Under the pieces are notes generated by a model. The model was given only the letters and a program-made list of their open reading frames with translations, did no database searches and had not been told where the DNA came from. A stretch of 64,000 nt of DNA from Hsuehochloa calcarea (lineage: Eukaryota; Streptophyta; Magnoliopsida; Poales; Poaceae), in assembly GCA_036346395.1 (NCBI GenBank), contig CM070598.1:8911517-8975516 (forward strand), read 5' to 3'. Below, piece by piece: positions 1-10,580 of the stretch (its first letter is position 1; each line of letters begins with the position of its first letter). A program made the translations under genes and the position numbers.

Positions 1-1391
1 TCAAGGGGTTGATTTCCCCCTAATAACGGAAAACTATCCTCATCAAATATGTTGTCAGCAAAGCGGGCTGTATGCAAATCTCCAGTCATGGGGTCCAGAT
101 ACCTGATTATGGATATTATCTCATAACCAACGTATATCCTAGACTTTCGGAGGGGGCCCATTGCAGTTCGCTGCGGTGGTGGTATAGGTACATAAACCTT
201 GCAACCAAATCTTCGTAGATGGGAGATTTTTAGTGCTAACTCTTGCGCTAGTTGCATAGGTGAATGGATGTTGTATGCTAACGATCTAAAATTGATGAGA
301 GTTGCTGCGTGTAGGATTGCGTGTCCCTAACATGTGGTTGGTAAATTACAATTCTGCAAGAGTGGTCGGGCAATAAATTTAATTCTTTTAATTAATGCCC
401 CTGCTATCCCATTCTGGGTGTGAACATATGGTACAGAATGTTCAACGGTAATTCTCATTACCATACAAAAATTATCAAATATCTTTGAAGTAAATTCTCC
501 GGCATTGTCCATTCCGATAGACTTCACATGATGATTAGGGAAATTATTCTTAATTTTAATTATCTGCGAGATTAGCTTTGCATAAGCATTATTTCTCGTA
601 TATAATAAGCATACATGTGACTATTTTAATGAAGCATCGATGAGCACCATAAAGTACCTAAATGGTTCTGACATGGGCTGTATAGGACCGCAAATGTCTC
701 CCTGGATACGGTCCAGAAATGCAAGTATTTCATCCTTTACTTTCAGAGTAGAGGATCTAGTAATCAGTTTCCCTGTGGCACATGCGGGGTACACATAATC
801 TTTTTTATTCGGAAAATTCTTTATAATGACATTGTGTCCTTGATAATTAGTAATTATATTTCTCATCATTCTAAGACTGGAGTGACCTAATCTATCATGC
901 TAGAGATAGAAAAGTTCAGAGCTTCTAAAAGTGATTTTCAGGATAATATAGGCTGCAGGTGCCTTAATATGGGTGTAGTATAGCCCAGATTCATATGAAG
1001 GAAGTCGTTCTAGTACATTTTTCTATTTTCTTCGCGCTTTGTAATGAGCATGTATTCTTTACCATACTCTTCTTCAGTCTCTACGTGGAGACTCTTAGTG
1101 CAAATATCTTTAAAGTTTAAGAGAGTCCTAGTCGATTCTGGGTACAACAAGGCTTCTTTAATGACTAATGTTGTGCCCATCGGGAGTATAATTGTGGCTC
1201 TTTCTGAGTCTATTATACAAGTATCGCTACTTGCGATTGTCGTAAGACTACCAACATTCTTGTTGATCGACTGTAAATTTTTTGTCTCTCTCAATATAGC
1301 ATTCGTTATGCCGCTATCTGCTAAGCACACTTTCTCCATATAGCGCTACACGCGTTCTTTCGATCGAGGAGAGTCGATCGTGCTGATAACG
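1..1391 (-). pseudogene. Ty1/copia retrotransposon polyprotein fragment (protease to integrase), broken
   Basis: Read on the minus strand, pieces of a copia Pol polyprotein follow in the family order. An aspartic-protease-like segment (LADSG) lies near 1010-1339. A pre-integrase/integrase start (RIQGDICGPI, then FMVLIDAS) lies near 621-869. The integrase core (MDNAGEFTSKIF, then VEHSVPYVHTQNG) lies near 327-527. A segment resembling the region after the integrase core (FGCKVYVPIPPPQ) lies below 320. The pieces are in different frames with stops between them, so this is a dead copy. Reverse transcriptase and RNase H would lie off the left edge. The minus-strand sequence just after the LTR, GTTATCAGCACGA, fits a copia primer-binding site. 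Family assignment is firm; lineage within copia is not. Confidence 0.85.
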
Positions 1392-1650
1392 TGTTGAGGA
1401 ACCATCGTTGCGCGAGTCCAGTCCAAACGATTGCCTCGTAGACAAACTCAGAATCGTAAGAACAATGCAAGAATGTAAGAACGGAATAGTAAATTGAACA
1501 CAGGGATATGAGAGAACTTCATACTTCTCTTTATTGATCTTCTGTAAAACTATATCCAATGTTGAAGATCCCTCTCCTTTTATGGGCAGCAGGATGGATA
1601 AGAAGCCCACCCGGGCCAGGACTCTCCGGTCCTGGACCGGTTTCTTAACA
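1392..1650 (-). repeat. LTR of the Ty1/copia element (5' LTR in element orientation)
   Basis: On the plus strand the segment starts TGTTGAGG and ends TTCTTAACA, giving the short inverted ends (TGTTRA) expected of an LTR. It directly abuts the putative primer-binding site of the polyprotein fragment at its left. The partner LTR would be outside the window, so the target-site duplication cannot be tested and the right boundary is inferred from the inverted end only. Confidence 0.55.
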
Positions 1651-2406
1651 TACACCATGGGTACATAAGAGTGGTGCTGCCAAACAGGGGTATAAGGGTA
1701 ATTTTACCTTCCCTCCTTTTGACAGTGCCATGTGCTAGTGCTCCTTAACGGGCCCCTGTGCTCCAAATCTGTCAGGCGAGAGCAGCATGTTGGGCTTGTA
1801 TTTGTAACCGCCGATCGGCCGGTCGACACCACGTAGAATGTCAGCGGGGCAACTCATGGGTGGTGCAACGCCGACGTCCTGGCCGGCAAAGCCGCAACCT
1901 GCCTCCCCTCCAAATTTTAGCATACGGATCTTGTTGCAGGGGCAGCTTTGTGAACGAACATCATCTTGTCTTAATCATAGTTCATTCAAGCAATAGCACG
2001 GTTAATTCCGTGGTGTATTTCATGAAGGATCGGAGCCCGGCGGAGCATGTGTGCCTAAGCGGCGGCGGAGGGTTCGGATCGGAACTAAACGGGAACCGTT
2101 TCTTTTCCTTCGGTTTTTTTTTTTTTTTGGTTTTGAAGCAATTGTCCGGTTTTGCCCCTGACTGATAAATGGTAAGATGTGGTGGAGGTGCTAACACCTC
2201 TAGCACGTCTACATACCAAACTAGTCCTTAAAAAAGGGAAGTGCTATACAAGAAAAAGGCAAGGCAAGCAAGCAAGAAATGCATCTCCATTATTGACCAT
2301 CTTTAAATGACGAATGCGAATCGCTTGTCAGAACAACATGACAAATACTACATTGACACATTGCACAGGTGGTCCAGGGCATATGCGTAGTTGCGCGCCT
2401 ACTTAC
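1651..2406. other. Intergenic; 3' flank of the CNGC gene
   Basis: No gene is supported here. It holds a T-rich run near 2115-2130 and a GC-rich patch near 1740-1920. The right part should include the 3' UTR and polyadenylation region of the minus-strand channel gene ending at 2407. A minus-strand open frame at 1735-1923 has no recognisable domain and is not called. Confidence 0.5.
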
Positions 2407-5400
2407 TCACTCGAGGTGATCGTGTGGCCTGAGCGACATGAACATGGCCGCGTAATGGCGGAGCCGGCGATCCCCGTCTTCGGGCCCGTCGACGGCCGGC
2501 GGCGCCACCATCAAGTGCGACGTGGTCCTGGCCCTGTGCCGGCGCCACGCGAGCTGGATGTTGACGGCCGCCCACGTCCGCCAGTTGGACGAGTAGTAGC
2601 GCGCCGTGCGCTTGAGCTTCTCGTTGGCGAACTTGTACCGGAAGTGCTCCGTGATGAACAGCAGGTCCGGCGCGTCGAGGCAGAACGCCTGCGTCGCCTC
2701 CACGCACTCGAACGTCGCCGACGACGCGGGTAGCCGGTCCACGAACGGCCGCCGCAGGCACCACGACAGGAGCTCGTCGCCGAGGAAGTTGCCCGCGCCC
2801 AGCATGCACGTGGCCACCACGCCCTTGGCCAGCGGCTGCGTGCTCCGGAGCTTGCCCTGGAGGATGAACACCATGCGCTGCACCGGGTCGCCTTCGCGGA
2901 TCACCTTCTCGCCGTTGGAGAACACCAGAGGTCTCAGCCTGTCGCAGATGTTGTCGAGGATAAGATCATCCATGCCATGGAACAGAGGAACCTGGCCAAC
3001 GCAATCATAGTCAGCAAACGCAGTATACTGGCAGGAAAATGCGCTTTCATGAGCTACCGAGGACATGGATGGTGCAGCAGAGCATACCTGTTTAACAAGC
3101 TCGAGGCAGAGATAGCGCTTGATGTCTCGCCTAAGACCTTCAGGCAAGTCCTTTATCATCTCCATCTCCTCATCTCCTGTGATGGCCGCCCAGCGTTCGC
3201 GCTCATACTGCCGGACCCTTTGCCTCAGGCGGGATGGCAATTGCCTCCGTCTCATCCACCATTCCATGTCCCGGAATCGCAGCTGCATCTTTCGTTTTCT
3301 CGCCAAGACGGCATGCAAGAAGACCTACAACATCAACCATTACTTGTTATTGGCGAAACTCGATGTAATACAAATGGAACAAACAAAATATGGCTAGCAC
3401 ATTACCTGTATGTTTCCGATCAGTAATGTGAAGAGCATCAGGCCACTGAGCACATTAATTATGCTGAATATCACCTCAAGCCAATTGCTTGTAGGCTCAA
3501 GATCATTGCCAAAAGTACTGCCAAGCAATACAAGGAGTTGCATGAGATATAACTGAAAAGGTGATAAAGCAACTTTAATGTAAAGATCAAGAACTAACTA
3601 TTTTTTGTTCTCATAAGGGAACAGTTAATAAACATACAAAAGCAACTCATGCATACAACAAACATACAATGAACGATTTCCCCGCATATAAATCTGACAG
3701 GTATATGCATTTTCAACTAGAATGATAACCTGAGTTACAGCTGACTACTCAACATTCGTAAATTCAAGTTTCTGGGAGAAAAACAATTCCCTTTGTCAGA
3801 AATGGGTGAGATTAATTTGACAAACTAAATTACCTGAGGGTCATGAGACCCCAAAATATAGGATAGAGAATTTTGACAGCAAGTGAATTGCTCGAAATAA
3901 CAGGAAGAGCGCCCTTGTAGATTCCATAAGCAAAGGGCCCATTGCCACTTAGACAGGCCGGCACGTTTTGTTGACCGAAAGAAGTTAAGTTTGTATCACA
4001 TGCTAATCCATTCATATCTGATGACCAAGGACGGTGAAAACACATCTCCTTGGAGCAAGCCAGTGACATTAAATTGCAATTGTTGTTTTTCTTGCACTCC
4101 CCTTGGAGGCAGGAGGCAACACGCTGAATTGCAAGAACATACCAACACCCACCTGCAATCTAGAAATGGCAGAAAATTGATGAATAACCAACATTACCTA
4201 TAATAATTCAGTATGTGGTAGCCCTTCAATTAGCACCAATTGTGGTTCAAGGTTGTTTTTACAAGAACTTTGTGTTGAAGTCATTGCGCAATTTAATGTG
4301 CATCTTGGTCCTTCGACCAACAGCTTGCTTCTATTCAACCAGTAGTACTCAGCAACAATACAACAGATGTGATTGTCTGGGACAGTTTCCCGGTTCAGCA
4401 ATAATATGAACAATGGTGTTGTCTTGTAAAGGGAAAAAAATCATATATATACTTCGATTCAAATTTGCTATTAGTACCAGCAACAATTTTTGGTATTTTC
4501 CCTTGAAACAACCAACGCTTCATAAATAAGTATATATCTTGCTATGAAAGCAGTCAGGCAGGGCCGTTTGCAGATATTCTAGACCAACCCTTGATTTTCT
4601 TGGAAAGAATACTGCCAGATGTTGTGTAAATTCAACATCATTGACTAAACTAACAACCAGATATCAATGATTGGCGCTCAATTGCACTCAATGAGACTAT
4701 GACCATGAGAGCGACTCTGGGATTCCACTTCCATGATTTGTTATATATTTTCCAATTAAATAATGGAAGGAGGGAATACTCACATGGGATGCAATGAAAT
4801 AGGCAAAAAGATTTAGGCCAAATCCCCACCATATTGTTCCAAAGATGTAACCAGTCACCTTCTGCATTTTCCTCATGATATAAATACTATGATACACCTT
4901 GGGGAGAAATTGCAATAAGAATATGAGTAGCAGTATCGTCATGATAAGTTTAATTTGCTCTTCTCTGATTAACTTTGGTATGACCAGCCAGAAGATGACC
5001 TGCAGAATTTGATGGATTAGCTTGTTGAGCAAATAAAAATGTCCAAAGTAATGGAAAATTCAGAAATCTTCCACAGTGAATTTTTTAAAGATTTCTTTCT
5101 TTGTTATCGTTTCAGTATTAAGCACCCTAAAACTCCATGGAAGTTAAACATGCAAAAAGGAATATAGCACTGTAAAAATTCTGTCTTCTCAAGCCTCTGA
5201 TAATTTCTCTATGAGCCTTCAATCATATTTCTTCAATCATATTGCTAATATGTTCTGATAATTAACATTTAATACATCATAAACACAATGGTTCAATATT
5301 GGCCCCCTTTTCAGAACGCTATCGTCCATAGCACCGGTGTTTGTCTACTAGCAAATTCTCTGACAGCACATTATTCAAAATTCCCATCTTTCCTTACCAC

Positions 5401-7336
5401 ACTGTGATGACTTATACATTATGTATATGTTGAAGATAAATAAGTAGAGAAATAAACACCAAAGACTACTTAATCAATGTCAAAAAGAGCATGCATTACA
5501 CTATCACGCTGTTTTTTTCGAGAACATACTTATCATGCTGCTATGGCTGCACTCTCAACATACTAGGCGATTATTGAATCCAATAATTTTTAAGGAAACA
5601 TATCTCTAACAATCCAATCCAATAATTACTTGTCTAACTAATAGATAATATCAAACACCTAATAAGTAGATTCCTAAATAATAAATCTTTCATAATAATT
5701 GCGGGTAGTACTGTTCACATATGAACAGTACCGATAATCAGCGAAAAAGAGTCCAATTTCATGAACGGAAAGTAGCCAAATCCCCCGTAACACCAGCCAC
5801 ATGAGAGGCAGCAGTGACAGAGGTGAAATGAGAATATCTGTTACACTGCAGGACAAGTCACAATTTTACACTTCTAAAGCTTGTCTCCTTGCAATCTAGT
5901 GGGGCTCTGCAAACTGTAACCATGCAGTGCATCATTTAACTGTCATTTTCCTTGTTAATTTCTTTCATCAATGATGTCTTTCCCATTACATCCGCGGTCA
6001 TATTCAGATACTAGTACCAATCATTTGCACCGTGCCTTTAAGCATCTGTACTTCTTCCGTAAGCGCATCAAACTCTTATCATCTACTACTAATTTTGATC
6101 AGAATTCTCTAACACATTCATCATTGAGGTCGGGATCATTCCAGTAATCCACTAGACACATTGGCACATACCACACAACAGTAGCAAAGTAGCTAGCACG
6201 TAGCAACTTGGGGTTTTTACACATGAGCTCGCTAGTGGACAGTGGACACTGCTGTACCTACAGTGTACCTGTGTACCCTACTGCGTGTCTCAAAACCAGA
6301 CATGAGGCATGCCCATAATTTTGGGTCGTTTGATTGCTCACCCTCATGGCTACATGGGCAAAGCATGTCGTTCTAGTGGTCTCAGTTGCAGCATTTGGTT
6401 CTATGCTTCCAATCTTGATTCCCATGGTAAAAAATGGTAAATTGGGGCTGGAAAAGTCGAACTCAGTGGGGCAGCTGACCTGCGGGATGGGCAGGACGAC
6501 GAAGAGGTCGAACCAGAGGCCCTTGATGGAGCGGGCGTAGTGTGCGGCGATGGCACGCGCGTCCCAGATGAGCTTGCCGCAGCCGACAACGAGGGATTCG
6601 GGGGAGACGTAGGCGAGGCGGAACTGGAGAAGGACGTGCGCCAGATGCACCATGTCAGCGCAGGTCCGCAGCGCGGTGACAGCGGCAGCGAGGCCGGCGT
6701 CCATGTACATGCACGGCCGGCCGGCGCGGCCGATGGAGAGAGCGTAGAAGAAGAGCGGGTCCACCGCCAGCGCCGCGGCGCGGCCCAACAGGATCCACCG
6801 GTTCCACCGCTGCACGCGCTTGCTCCGCGGGTCCAGCACCGGTCCGAACACCCACCGCGCGGCGGCGGAGGCGGCGGCCCCGGCCCCCACGTGGTGGGCC
6901 GCCTGGGCCTGCGCCTGGACCGGCACTAGCGACGAGCCCGCGTCGGCGTCCCAGTCCGGCGAGTGCACCTGGTCGCACGTCGTGGAGTGGAACGCCGGCA
7001 CCCCCGGCTGCGTGCACGCGTAGCACTCGCCCGCCGGCCCCGCCGCAGGCCGGCTGCTCGACCCACCGCCTCCTCCGGCCTGCGCCTCCTCGTCCCCGCC
7101 CGGGCACCGCTCCAGGCTCCCCAACCCCAGCCTCCTCTTGACCCCATCACAAACTTGCACGAGCAACCTTGTAGCACAAAACAAAAGAACCGCACGATCA
7201 ATCGTTAACACACACTCCAACTCCAAGACCAAATCAAGAAAGCCGCCATTGCCAAGAAGCTCTGGGAACGAGAAGCGAAAATGGAGCGCCTCACTCACCT
7301 CTTGGAGAAGGAGTGGAGGAAGGAGAAGGAAGGCAT
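2407..7336 (-). CDS. CNGC2-like: Cyclic nucleotide-gated ion channel, CNGC2-like (group IVb), 7 exons
   Basis: Plasma-membrane cation (Ca2+) channel subunit of the Arabidopsis CNGC2/DND1 type, a family known in immunity, heat and calcium signalling. Exons on the minus strand: 7336-7299, 7167-6480, 4999-4784, 4159-3834, 3517-3406, 3324-3088, 2991-2407. All junctions are GT-AG and phases agree, giving 733 residues against about 726 in Arabidopsis CNGC2. Exon 2 has the Cys-rich CYACTQPGVPAFHST block and S1-S3 (DPRSKRVQRWNRW, DPLFFYALSIGR). Exon 3 has S4-S5 (FGTIWWGFGLNL). Exon 4 has the pore helix (ILYPIFWGLMTL), and the filter region S-TFGND is split by intron 4. Exons 6-7 carry the C-linker, the cyclic-nucleotide-binding domain (LGDELLSWCLRRPF) and an IQ-like motif (NIQLAWRRHRAR). 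The C-terminus MSLRPHDHLE is that of CNGC2. The start ATG was chosen because exon 1 (MPSFSFLHSFSKR) splices in frame; longer open frames upstream read through intron 1. Confidence 0.93.
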
Positions 7337-7359
7337 GTCCCATGAACGGCGGAAACCAT

Positions 7360-7400
7360 GAAAGGATCGAGCTAGCGCGAGCGATGTGTATATGAGGGAG
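7360..7400 (-). promoter_or_regulatory. Putative core promoter of the CNGC2-like gene
   Basis: On the minus strand a TATATA-like stretch (CATATACA) lies near 7386-7394, about 50 bases upstream of the chosen ATG at 7336. That would put transcription start near 7360. Two further ATGs, at 7359 and 7343, are out of frame with the main start and may or may not be in the transcript. Confidence 0.35.
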
Positions 7401-8540
7401 CAGGAGCTGCAGCTTGGAGAGGCGTTCGATGGCGAGCAGGAACCAAGAAGAGATAGGGGCGAGAGACCGCGAGTAGGGATAGCAACGCGATCATTCCCGT
7501 CGGGGAGCGGTGGAACATCTCCATCCCTCGTATAATGATAAATTTCCGCTCTCTGTCCTTATTTCTGTCCTCATATGTTATTCTCTAGTGTTTTCTATCT
7601 TTATCAGGCTATCTGGGTCTACGAGAACTCATACACAATAGTTACTTGTAATTATCTCGATTGTTCTGCTCTACGTTCTTCTTGCTTTTGCAACTTCATC
7701 AGCTTATCAAATAACACAGATGCAACAAATAAGATCATGGACTTATAAACCCTAAGTCTAACCCTTCTAGAGTAACTACAGAGTAAGAGGGTTGAGTGAC
7801 TTTTGTCTTAACAGCAAATTCATGAATAATTAATTTGCAGAATATGCAACCGAAGTTTTTAAGTCTCAAGTTATCATCTTACGATAATACAATATAGTAT
7901 AGATGAACTAAAAGAAGTATGAATGCAAGTCTTTGCCAAAAAAAAACAACAGAGGAAAACTAGCGGCCCACGTGTTATAGGGTTATCGGGGACCATGCGA
8001 GTAGCTTGGATGAGGAGTAAGGGAATAACCATGTCCCTGCTTTACCCAATGAGGAATTGTATTTGTATATTAACATCCTCGTAGAGAAAATAGTTCCAAC
8101 CAGATCCTTCCATCGACACCCCTAACCACGCACGAGAGGGAGGAGAGGTGGAGATGCAACTGTGACCGGGCCCAGATACGTGTCAATGTGGGGCATACGT
8201 GCGCCGTCCCCATGCGCCGAGCCTCGCTGCGCGTCGATCTGTACTTACCGGCTTGAGAGTTAAGACGAGACGAGCCGTTTGTACGTGTCTTAGCAGCTCT
8301 GCTTGGCAGTAGACTAGTAGTAGTACAAGTGCGCATCAGCACACAATCATTCATGAACAAACCATACTGCTGCCGCAGCCACTGCCCACTGCATCACTAA
8401 TTTCTTTATCATTTTTGCTCTCCTTTTTGCGAAGGCATTATTTATTTCTACTCTTGTGGAGAGTATTGGTGACTCGACTGCGCCGCCAGAATCTTTAGCA
8501 GATACAACACCTTTTGAATCTGTATTTACAAAAATTATCA
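7401..8540. other. Intergenic, upstream of the CNGC2-like gene
   Basis: I see no gene, RNA or complete transposon here. The right part (about 8070-8540) has open frames on the minus strand without recognisable domains. Confidence 0.5.
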
Positions 8541-8829
8541 CGCGTGAGTCGTATTTGCACATATAGCACCGCCGCGCACACGTCAGTCGTTGCCGCATGG
8601 GTGCCGTGCGGCAACGCCTCCGCCGTCGCCACATAGCCTCCCCACGACTAGTCGGAAGGTTTTGACTACATTAGTGGTCGGAAGGTTTCGACTACAAGAC
8701 TGGTCGGAAGGCCACGTGGCGGTGGCGGAGGTGTTGCCGCACGACAACAGCTGACATGGAGCCCAGGGAGGTGTTGCCGCACGGCCTTCGTGCGACATCG
8801 ATAGCAATACTACAAATACGACTCACGGG
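8541..8829. repeat. Nested imperfect inverted repeat (fold-back)
   Basis: The outer arms read GTGAGTCGTATTTG on the left (about 8544) and CAAATACGACTCAC on the right (about 8812-8825). The inner arms are GC-rich: GTGCGGCAACGCCTCCGCC on the left (about 8608) and GGCGGAGGTGTTGCCGCAC on the right (about 8723). The centre holds three short direct repeats of GTCGGAAGGYYNCGACTAC type (8652-8710). The nested arms suggest a small fold-back element. No target duplication was found and no protein is encoded. Confidence 0.6.
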
Positions 8830-10580
8830 TAGTCAATACTGCAAATACGCATCGAAAAGGTGCTATATTAGCAAAAATTCGCACCACTGCCGATCGAATT
8901 ACATATTTTTCGTGTACCATATATTGTGTCGTGCTAGCGTCATTGGAGCTTTAAGAGGATCCCCCCTAAATGGTAGTATTATGATACGCAATATCACAAA
9001 TGACATTTGTTCGCCCGTAAATCCAAAAATGGCACGCACATCTAGCCTAGAGACGAACGAACGCGCGCCATTGCACCACGATACCCTTGTTCGTTCGTCC
9101 TGCGCACGGTGGAGCTCGTTCGTCCATCCCGCACGTGGACAAGCGCTATAGGCCGCGTCCGCCCCTCCCGCGTGTGGTCAAGCCATCTGTTGGGCCAGGT
9201 CTGCCCCTCCCTGTGTGGTCTGGTCGTCCAAAAACAAGTGAAGTGACCGAGAATCTCCCTTTATTCCCTTTCTTTTCTATCGTCTATCTTTCAATCGCGT
9301 CCATGCGCCCGAATCTCGCCCGTCATTAGCGACACACGTTTTCATCTCGCTCACGCTATAAATTTCGAGGAAGCGAGCGAGACTCTTTGCTCACACTCTT
9401 CCTCGCTCGCTTTCATTTTCACTGTCTCAATCTGTTTTATTTTGCAAACGATTAAATATTGTTAAGTGCCGCCATTAGCGACCATATTAGCAGGTAAAAA
9501 AATTTCCTTGTATGAATTGTCTTTATTAAATGTATAGTTAATTAGTTGTAGTTACTTAGGTGTAATTAATATAGTCTTTATCGTTTAAGCGCTATTATTT
9601 TTGTGTTATTTAGTTAGTTGCGATAAATTAGCCCCTAATGAACTAGTCGTTGTTATATTAATCATACATATTTTAACCAGTTAGTTAATTACTCATAATT
9701 AATTAGTTGCAGTTAATCGGATGTAGTTAATTAGTCGTACTTTGGTAGCCATAATTAATTTAATCGTATTTAGTCAGTCGTAATTATTTTAGTTGCTTTC
9801 TGAAGTTGTAGTTAATCGTAGTTAGTCAATCGTAATTAATTTGGTTGTTTTATGAAGTCGGGTACCTCAAGCCACGTACACATCCTCAAATTACAAGAGA
9901 CCTACTCAGTGCAAATATGGGCAACAATATTGGCTTTGTCTTCTAATAAAATGAAAAACAAAATTCAAAACGTGTTTTAGGATACATTCAGTTAGGATGA
10001 TGTACTTGAACATTATGATATGTAATCCTTGATGTCAAAAAGTATGTCAGCCGAAGCCATGCCACACCACTAAAAATGTTATTTCTCTACCAAAGTCTGA
10101 AATGGAAAATTACTCATAAAACACTTGATATTTAGTCAGGGCAATCACCTTACTCATGGAACATGGTACAATGATGTAACAACAAACCATAGGGATTATG
10201 GGGTGTAATTGCTTTATGAAGTTGTCATTAATCGTAGGTAGTCAGTCGTAATTAATCGTAGTTAATTAATTAGTTAGTTTGAATTAATTAGGAGGTTAGA
10301 AATACTTGTATTTTAGCGTTGTAACTTTTTCCTAATTTATTTGTTGTAATTAATTAATCTAAATTAATTAGGAGGTTAGTATTTCTCGTATTAATTTGGT
10401 CACAACTAATTTAATCCTACTAATTAGTCGTACTTAGTTAGTCCTAATTAATTTGCTTGTAGTTAATAAGTGCAGATTTATTTTGTTATTCGTGCTTAGT
10501 CGTAATTTTTAATATGTAGTAATTCATCGTCATTATTGATTTATTCACTGCTAATTCGTGTGTTTCCTCTCTGGCAAGTC
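8830..10580. other. Intergenic; AT-rich block of TAATTAATTAGTYGTA-like repeats
   Basis: From about 9440 to 10550 the sequence is strongly AT-rich. It repeats short words such as GTAGTTAATTAGTCGTA and GTAATTAATTTAGT in irregular order. This looks like degenerate simple or minisatellite sequence flanking the PMD-bearing element to its right. No coding region is supported. Confidence 0.5.

Noticed and set aside
1735..1923. Minus-strand open frame with several Cys and Gly (GGEAGCGFAGQDVGVAPPMS)
   Set aside because: It looks protein-like but I recognise no family, splice partner or promoter, and GC-rich sequence gives such frames by chance.
2314..3010. Long plus-strand open frames opposite the channel gene 3' exons
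   Set aside because: They are the antisense of well-supported CNGC2 exons 6-7 and have Arg/Pro-rich composition from GC-rich codons.
7168..7298. Open frame continuing exon 2 of the channel gene upstream to an ATG at 7343
   Set aside because: It reads through intron 1, which has good GT-AG ends; splicing to exon 1 (MPSFSFLHSFSKR) gives the family-like start.
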